Notes under the pieces: generated by a model
What the model was told of the DNA's origin: nothing
What the model saw: only the letters and a program-made list of their open reading frames with translations
Database searches by the model: none
Assembly (NCBI GenBank): GCA_038326025.1
Contig: JBBQJP010000112.1
Coordinates: forward strand, 1 to 10,124
From: CAISIP01 sp038326025
GTDB taxonomy: Bacteria; Pseudomonadota; Gammaproteobacteria; Burkholderiales; Burkholderiaceae_C
Length of the DNA stretch: 10,124 bases
Direction: 5' to 3'
Program-made: the position numbers and the translations under genes
Shown: positions 6,441-10,124 of the stretch, in pieces
Numbering within the stretch: the first letter of the stretch is position 1
Layout: the number at the start of each line of letters is the position of its first letter

Positions 6441-8171
6441 ATGAAATTGCGGTACACCGCGTTGACAGTGGCCATCGCCTGTGCATTGGCCGGCCACGCC
6501 TTTGCCGATGAAGCGGCTGCCAAGAAATGGATCGACAGCGAGTTTCAGCCTTCGACCCTTTCCAAGGAGCAGCAGACGGCGGAGATGAAGTGGTTCATTG
6601 ATGCCGCCAAGAAACTCCAGGCCAAGGGCGTCAAGGAGATTTCGGTCGTTTCCGAGACGATCACCACCCATGAATACGAGTCCAAGACTCTCGCCAAGGC
6701 GTTCGAGGAGATCACTGGCATCAAGGTCAAGCACGACCTGATCCAGGAGGGTGACGTGGTCGAGAAACTGCAGACCTCGATGCAGTCCGGCAAGTCGATC
6801 TATGACGGCTGGATTTCGGACTCCGACCTGATCGGCACCCACTACCGTTACGGCAAGATCATGAACCTGACCGACTACATGGCGGGCAAAGGCAAGGAGT
6901 GGACCAACCCAGGACTGGACCTGAAGGATTTCATCGGCACCAGTTTCACGACCGGACCCGATGGCAAACTCTACCAACTGCCCGACCAGCAATTCGCCAA
7001 TCTGTACTGGTTTCGAGCCGATCTGTTCGCGCGCCAGGACCTGAAAGACAAATTTAAAGCCAAGTACGGTTATGACCTGGGCGTGCCGCTCAATTGGAGC
7101 GCCTATGAGGACATCGCTGACTTCTTCTCGAACGACGTCAAGATGATCGACGGCAAGCCGATTTACGGCCACATGGATTACGGCAAGAAGGATCCATCCC
7201 TTGGTTGGCGCTTCACCGATGCATGGCTGTCGATGGCGGGCACGGCCGACATTGGTATTCCCAACGGCAAGCCGGTTGACGAATGGGGCATCCGCACCTC
7301 GGCCGACGGTTGCACGCCGCTGGGTGCGTCGGTGTCACGTGGCGGGGCGACGAATTCGCCTGCGGCGGTCTATGCGCTGACGAAATACGTCGAATGGATG
7401 AAGAAGTTCGCGCCCAAGGAGGCCACCGGCATGACCTTTGGCGAAGCCGGTCCGGTTCCGGCGCAAGGCCAGATCGCGCAGCAGATCTTCTGGTACACCG
7501 CGTTTACGGCCGACATGACCAAGCCGGGTTTGCCGGTGGTCAATGCCGACGGCACTCCGAAATGGCGTATGGCGCCGGGTCCGAACGGACCGTACTGGAA
7601 GCAGGGCATGCAGAACGGCTATCAGGACGTTGGATCGTGGACGTTCTTCGAGAAGCATGACGCTGACAAGACGGCTGCGGCGTGGCTGTACGCGCAGTTC
7701 ATTACGTCCAAGACGACATCGTTGAAGAAGACGATCGTCGGATTGACGCCGATCCGCGAAAGTGACATCCAGAGCAAGGCGATGACCGATCTGGCACCTA
7801 AACTCGGCGGGCTGGTCGAGTTCTACCGCAGCCCGGCGCGCATCGCCTGGACGCCGACGGGGACCAACGTGCCCGACTATCCCAAGTTGGCCCAGTTGTG
7901 GTGGAAAAACGTCGCGGTGGCGGTGACTGGCGAAAAGACACCGCAACAGGCGATGGACAATCTGGCCGATGAAATGGACCAGGTGATGGCGCGGCTCGAA
8001 CGTGCCGGCATGGCCCGTTGCCCCCCCAAGCTCAATCCCAAGGGGGATCCCGCCAAGTACCTGAGCGACAAGGGTGCGCCATGGAAGAAGCTGGCCAATG
8101 AAAAGCCCAAGGGGGAAACCATTGCCTATGACACGCTGTTGAACGCGTGGAAGAACGGCAAGGCCCGTTGA
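6441..8171 (+). CDS. glpV: GlpV, periplasmic glycerol-binding protein of the ABC importer
   Basis: Extracellular solute-binding protein (family 1-like) of 576 residues, longer than the common 400-450 of that family but as expected for the glycerol subgroup. A Sec signal peptide is clear: KLR start, hydrophobic core 6-18, and cleavage after AFA (20-22), giving a mature N-terminus DEAAAKKW. There is no convincing lipobox, so a soluble periplasmic protein is expected. Tyr/Trp-rich stretches such as QQFANLYWFRADLF (183-196) and GPNGPYWKQGMQNGYQDVGSW (about 380-400) could contribute to ligand binding. The mature protein has only two cysteines, C291 and C527, which could form a disulfide. A strong AGAGGAG (6428-6434) precedes ATG 6441. 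Last gene of the operon, with the terminator 41 bp after its stop. Glycerol as ligand is inferred from the surrounding glp genes. Confidence 0.94.
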   Translation: MKLRYTALTVAIACALAGHAFADEAAAKKWIDSEFQPSTLSKEQQTAEMKWFIDAAKKLQAKGVKEISVVSETITTHEYESKTLAKAFEEITGIKVKHDLIQEGDVVEKLQTSMQSGKSIYDGWISDSDLIGTHYRYGKIMNLTDYMAGKGKEWTNPGLDLKDFIGTSFTTGPDGKLYQLPDQQFANLYWFRADLFARQDLKDKFKAKYGYDLGVPLNWSAYEDIADFFSNDVKMIDGKPIYGHMDYGKKDPSLGWRFTDAWLSMAGTADIGIPNGKPVDEWGIRTSADGCTPLGASVSRGGATNSPAAVYALTKYVEWMKKFAPKEATGMTFGEAGPVPAQGQIAQQIFWYTAFTADMTKPGLPVVNADGTPKWRMAPGPNGPYWKQGMQNGYQDVGSWTFFEKHDADKTAAAWLYAQFITSKTTSLKKTIVGLTPIRESDIQSKAMTDLAPKLGGLVEFYRSPARIAWTPTGTNVPDYPKLAQLWWKNVAVAVTGEKTPQQAMDNLADEMDQVMARLERAGMARCPPKLNPKGDPAKYLSDKGAPWKKLANEKPKGETIAYDTLLNAWKNGKAR

Positions 8172-8212
8172 GCGTGAAAAGGGCATCGCGAGATCGCAGG
8201 TGCCGATAAAGT

Positions 8213-8247
8213 GGTCGTGCCCGCAGTCCTGCGGCACGACCTTTTTT
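8213..8247 (+). terminator. Intrinsic terminator after glpV
   Basis: A GC-rich hairpin pairs GGTCGTGC (8213-8220) with GCACGACC (8234-8241); CGCAG and CTGCG inside extend it around a tiny loop, with one bulged C. Six Ts follow at once (8242-8247). This is a textbook rho-independent terminator. It closes the glpSTPQUV unit and separates it from glpD on the same strand. Confidence 0.93.
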
Positions 8248-8268
8248 CTGTGCCGCGCGGCGCGCTTA

Positions 8269-8303
8269 TTGCGACGCCGGTCACATTGCTTGTAACAGTG
8301 ACC
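8269..8303 (+). promoter_or_regulatory. Candidate glpD promoter/operator
   Basis: Between the terminator and glpD the best promoter-like pair is TTGCGA (8269-8274), 16 bp, TGTAAC (8291-8296): weak, 4 of 6 in each box. A perfect inverted repeat GGTCAC (8279-8284) / GTGACC (8298-8303) overlaps the -10 and the expected start of transcription, as an operator would. It does not resemble the CGAACA sites upstream of glpS. The implied 5' leader is only about 12 nt and shows no Shine-Dalgarno. Another reading is that glpD is fed by read-through. Confidence 0.35.
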
Positions 8304-8314
8304 CATACAGTGCC

Positions 8315-9922
8315 ATGCCCGAGTCCGCGCAACCCCTGACGACCGATAGGGTCGAGTTAACAAACCGCCTGTCGCAGGCGCATGCATTCGACGTTGCCGT
8401 CGTTGGCGGTGGCGCGACCGGCCTGGGCGTCGCGCTCGATGCTGCGGCGCGAGGCTTTAAGGTCGTGCTGATCGAATCGCATGACTTCGCCAAGGGTACC
8501 TCCTCGCGTGCGACCAAACTGGTGCACGGCGGCGTGCGGTACCTGGCGCAGGGCAATATCGCGCTGGTGCGCGAGGCCTTGCACGAGCGCACGACCTTGC
8601 TCAACAACGCCCCGCATCTGGCGCAGCCGCTGGCCTTCGTGATGCCGTCCTACCGCTGGTGGGAAACCCCTTTTTACGGCATCGGCCTCAAAGCCTATGA
8701 CCTGCTGGCAGGCAAGGCCGGCCTGGGTGAAACCCGGTTTCTGGGGCGCAAGCAGACGCTGGAAATGTTGCCCAACGCGTACCGGGACGGGTTGCGCGGT
8801 GGTGTGCAATATTGGGATGGTCAATTCAACGACTCCCGGCTGGCGCTGGCGCTGGCTCGCACGGCGGCGGCCCGGGGGGCGCTGCTGCTGAACTATGTTC
8901 GCGCCGCCGATCTGATCTGTGAATCGGGCAAGGTGGTGGGGCTGCAATGTGTGGACACCGAAACCGGTGCGGCCATTGCGATCCGTGCCGCATGCGTGAT
9001 CAACGCCACCGGCGTCTGGGTGGACGATCTGCGCCAGAAGGATGGTCAGGCCAACCCGTCCGATGGCCGTCGCCCGACGAAACCGATGGTGGCCCCGAGT
9101 CAGGGTGTGCACCTCGTCGTCGACCGAAGCTTTCTTGCGGGCGACTATGCGCTGATGGTTCCCAAGACGGCCGATGGGCGGGTGCTGTTCGCGGTTCCCT
9201 GGCTCGGCAAGGTGATCCTGGGCACGACTGACACGCCGCGCAACGACCTGGCGCGTGAACCTGCGCCATTCCCCGAGGAGGTTGAATTCATCCTGTCGGA
9301 GGCGGCGCGTTACCTGCAAAAAGCGCCGACGGTGGCAGATGTGCGCAGCGTCTGGGTCGGATTGCGCCCTCTGGTCAAGCCGCAGGACGACGAAGGCGAG
9401 AACACCAAGGGTCTGAGCCGCGAACACACGGTACTAGTCAGCCGCAGCGGCCTTGTCACGGTGACCGGAGGCAAATGGACCACCTACCGCGCCATGGCCG
9501 AGGACGTGCTGAACCACTGTTTCGACAAGGCCCTGCTGCCAAGAAAGAAGTCGGGCGTGACAAGCCGGATGCGGTTGATCGGAGCTGGTGCGCCAGGTGC
9601 GCACCAACACTCCATCGCCGATGCGCCCGGTTTGCACAGTTATGGCGACGAGCAGACGCTGGTGCAGCAACTGCCTGGCGCAGACGCCGAACTGGCGCCC
9701 GGATTTACCGAAGCCATGGTGCGGTTCGCGGCGCGCCACGAATATGCGCGTTGTGTCGAAGACGTGCTGGCAAGGCGCTCCCGGCTGCTGTTCCTCGACG
9801 CGCGCCTGGCTGCTGAACTGGCGCCCCGGGTCGGTGAAGTCCTGCGCCAGGAAACCGGTCGCGACCCCCAGGTTGCCGAATTTCAGGCCATGGCGCAGAA
9901 ATATTTGCAGCTTCCTGTTTGA
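8315..9922 (+). CDS. glpD: GlpD, FAD-dependent glycerol-3-phosphate dehydrogenase
   Basis: Respiratory dehydrogenase of 535 residues that oxidises sn-glycerol-3-phosphate to dihydroxyacetone phosphate with FAD and passes electrons to ubiquinone at the inner face of the membrane. The FAD Rossmann fold is at the N-terminus (DVAVVGGGATGLGVALDAAARG, 26-47), followed by TSSRATKLVHGGVRYL (62-77). Further hallmarks: NATGVWVDDL (230-239), LGTTDTP (302-308), VWVGLRPLV (346-354) and GGKWTTYR (385-392). The alpha-helical C-terminal domain (DAO_C type) is seen at about 460-520 (ARHEYARCVEDVLARRSRLLFLD). Start 8315 is the only reasonable start before the FAD motif, yet no Shine-Dalgarno precedes it. A terminator separates it from glpV, so it is probably its own transcription unit. 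A perfect 6-bp hairpin lies within codons 18-22 (8366-8380). Confidence 0.97.
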   Translation: MPESAQPLTTDRVELTNRLSQAHAFDVAVVGGGATGLGVALDAAARGFKVVLIESHDFAKGTSSRATKLVHGGVRYLAQGNIALVREALHERTTLLNNAPHLAQPLAFVMPSYRWWETPFYGIGLKAYDLLAGKAGLGETRFLGRKQTLEMLPNAYRDGLRGGVQYWDGQFNDSRLALALARTAAARGALLLNYVRAADLICESGKVVGLQCVDTETGAAIAIRAACVINATGVWVDDLRQKDGQANPSDGRRPTKPMVAPSQGVHLVVDRSFLAGDYALMVPKTADGRVLFAVPWLGKVILGTTDTPRNDLAREPAPFPEEVEFILSEAARYLQKAPTVADVRSVWVGLRPLVKPQDDEGENTKGLSREHTVLVSRSGLVTVTGGKWTTYRAMAEDVLNHCFDKALLPRKKSGVTSRMRLIGAGAPGAHQHSIADAPGLHSYGDEQTLVQQLPGADAELAPGFTEAMVRFAARHEYARCVEDVLARRSRLLFLDARLAAELAPRVGEVLRQETGRDPQVAEFQAMAQKYLQLPV

Positions 9923-9928
9923 GGGGCG

Positions 9929-9957
9929 TTGACGATGCCTATTTCGTGATGCATAAT
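9929..9957 (+). promoter_or_regulatory. Near-consensus sigma70 promoter downstream of glpD
   Basis: TTGACG (9929-9934) and CATAAT (9952-9957) are separated by the ideal 17 bp, giving 5 of 6 matches in each box; transcription would start around 9964. It lies only 6 bp after the glpD stop, so it drives a separate unit to the right. It is by far the best promoter I can see in the window. No obvious intrinsic terminator for glpD precedes it. Confidence 0.8.
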
Positions 9958-9963
9958 CGCGGG

Positions 9964-10114
9964 CTTCGCTCATAAAACAGCGAACAAGAATCTGCCCAAC
10001 GGAGGCGGTGTGAGTGGTTCACGCCGCGGACGACGGGCCCAAGACTGGCCTGTATGGGGCCTTGACGGGAAACCGGAGAGGCTCAGCAACAGGTGCAAGT
10101 TGGGAAATACATAA
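9964..10114 (+). ncRNA. Unassigned structured leader RNA (candidate cis-regulatory RNA)
   Basis: About 150 nt follow the promoter before a possible start codon at 10115. Three stems are visible. P1: TTCGCT (9965-9970) with AGCGAA (9979-9984), at the RNA 5' end. P2: nine pairs, 10005-10013 with 10019-10027, one G-U. P3: GGGCCTT (10057-10063) with GAGGCTC (10078-10084), then GA facing GA (10064-10065 and 10076-10077), then CGG/CCG capped by a GAAA tetraloop (10066-10075). A tandem G-A internal loop plus GNRA cap is typical of folded RNAs rather than chance. I compared it from memory with the common riboswitches, 6S, tmRNA, RNase P and SRP RNA and could not match it. It may be a riboswitch-like leader or the start of a larger RNA cut by the edge. 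Confidence 0.4.
10010..10114 (+). CDS. Possible 34-codon leader ORF
   Basis: A GTG at 10010 opens 34 codons (begins MSGSRRGRRAQDW) ending in TAA at 10112-10114, directly followed by ATG at 10115. GGAGG (10001-10005) is 4 nt upstream, rather close. The peptide is rich in Arg and I recognise no family. The GTG lies inside hairpin P2 of the structured leader, so either translation is controlled by that fold or, equally likely, the frame is accidental within an RNA element. Confidence 0.2.
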   Translation: MSGSRRGRRAQDWPVWGLDGKPERLSNRCKLGNT

Positions 10115-10124
10115 ATGATCCAGA
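10115..10124 (+). CDS. Possible start of a downstream gene (only 10 bases visible)
   Basis: ATG ATC CAG at the right edge could open the gene driven by the promoter at 9929-9957. Only a weak GGGA (10102-10105) precedes it and three residues (MIQ) are too few to identify a product. The call rests on position alone. Confidence 0.2.

Noticed and set aside
6426..7172. Minus-strand open frame of 248 codons opposite glpV
   Set aside because: It is hydrophobic and looks protein-like by composition, but it mirrors the codon pattern of the glpV start and has no motif or context of its own.
7335..8387. Minus-strand open frame of 350 codons opposite glpV and the spacer before glpD
   Set aside because: Antisense to the glpV end, the terminator and the glpD start; low-complexity Arg-rich product.
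8357..9427. Minus-strand open frame of 356 codons opposite glpD
   Set aside because: Antisense shadow of a well-conserved dehydrogenase; no start signal or recognisable domain.
1..10124. CRISPR array, insertion sequence, tRNA or integration site
   Set aside because: I saw no spaced direct repeats, transposase, terminal inverted repeats or tRNA-like fold; gene content is uniformly glycerol metabolism.

Overview
This GC-rich window carries a complete glycerol uptake and catabolism locus of the proteobacterial ABC type (glpSTPQUV with glpR, glpK and glpD). I read it as a betaproteobacterium, probably Burkholderiales. That rests on gene order and on the general look of GlpD, GlpR and GlpK; I could run no database search. 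Nothing suggests a mobile element, CRISPR array, tRNA or rRNA.

Layout. On the minus strand are glycerol kinase glpK (1-1147, cut by the left edge so the C-terminal part is missing) and, upstream of it, the DeoR-type repressor glpR (1196-1963). An AT-rich divergent control region (1964-2124) with several TGTTCG/CGAACA half-sites separates them from the plus-strand operon. That operon runs glpS and glpT (two ATPases), glpP and glpQ (two permeases), glpU (small DUF2160-type membrane protein) and glpV (periplasmic binding protein, 6441-8171). A strong intrinsic terminator (8213-8247) ends it. The FAD-dependent glycerol-3-phosphate dehydrogenase glpD (8315-9922) follows as its own unit. After glpD lie a near-consensus sigma70 promoter (9929-9957) and a leader rich in predicted hairpins, running to the right edge just as another gene may begin.

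How the genes work together. GlpV binds glycerol in the periplasm, GlpP/GlpQ form the channel, and GlpS/GlpT power it. GlpK traps glycerol as glycerol-3-phosphate, and GlpD oxidises that to dihydroxyacetone phosphate, passing electrons to the quinone pool. GlpR probably represses in the absence of glycerol-3-phosphate. No GlpF facilitator is present in the window.

Most interesting points. (1) GlpS and GlpT have complementary defects: GlpS has an intact LSGGQ but a threonine at the H-loop histidine, while GlpT has an intact H-loop but a degenerate LSADA signature. This predicts one canonical and one degenerate ATP site. (2) A 20-codon ORF with its own Shine-Dalgarno joins glpT to glpP through ATGA overlaps at both ends. 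(3) Two mutually exclusive hairpins lie just upstream of glpV. (4) An unassigned structured leader RNA, with a GAAA-capped stem and a tandem G-A internal loop, lies downstream of glpD.
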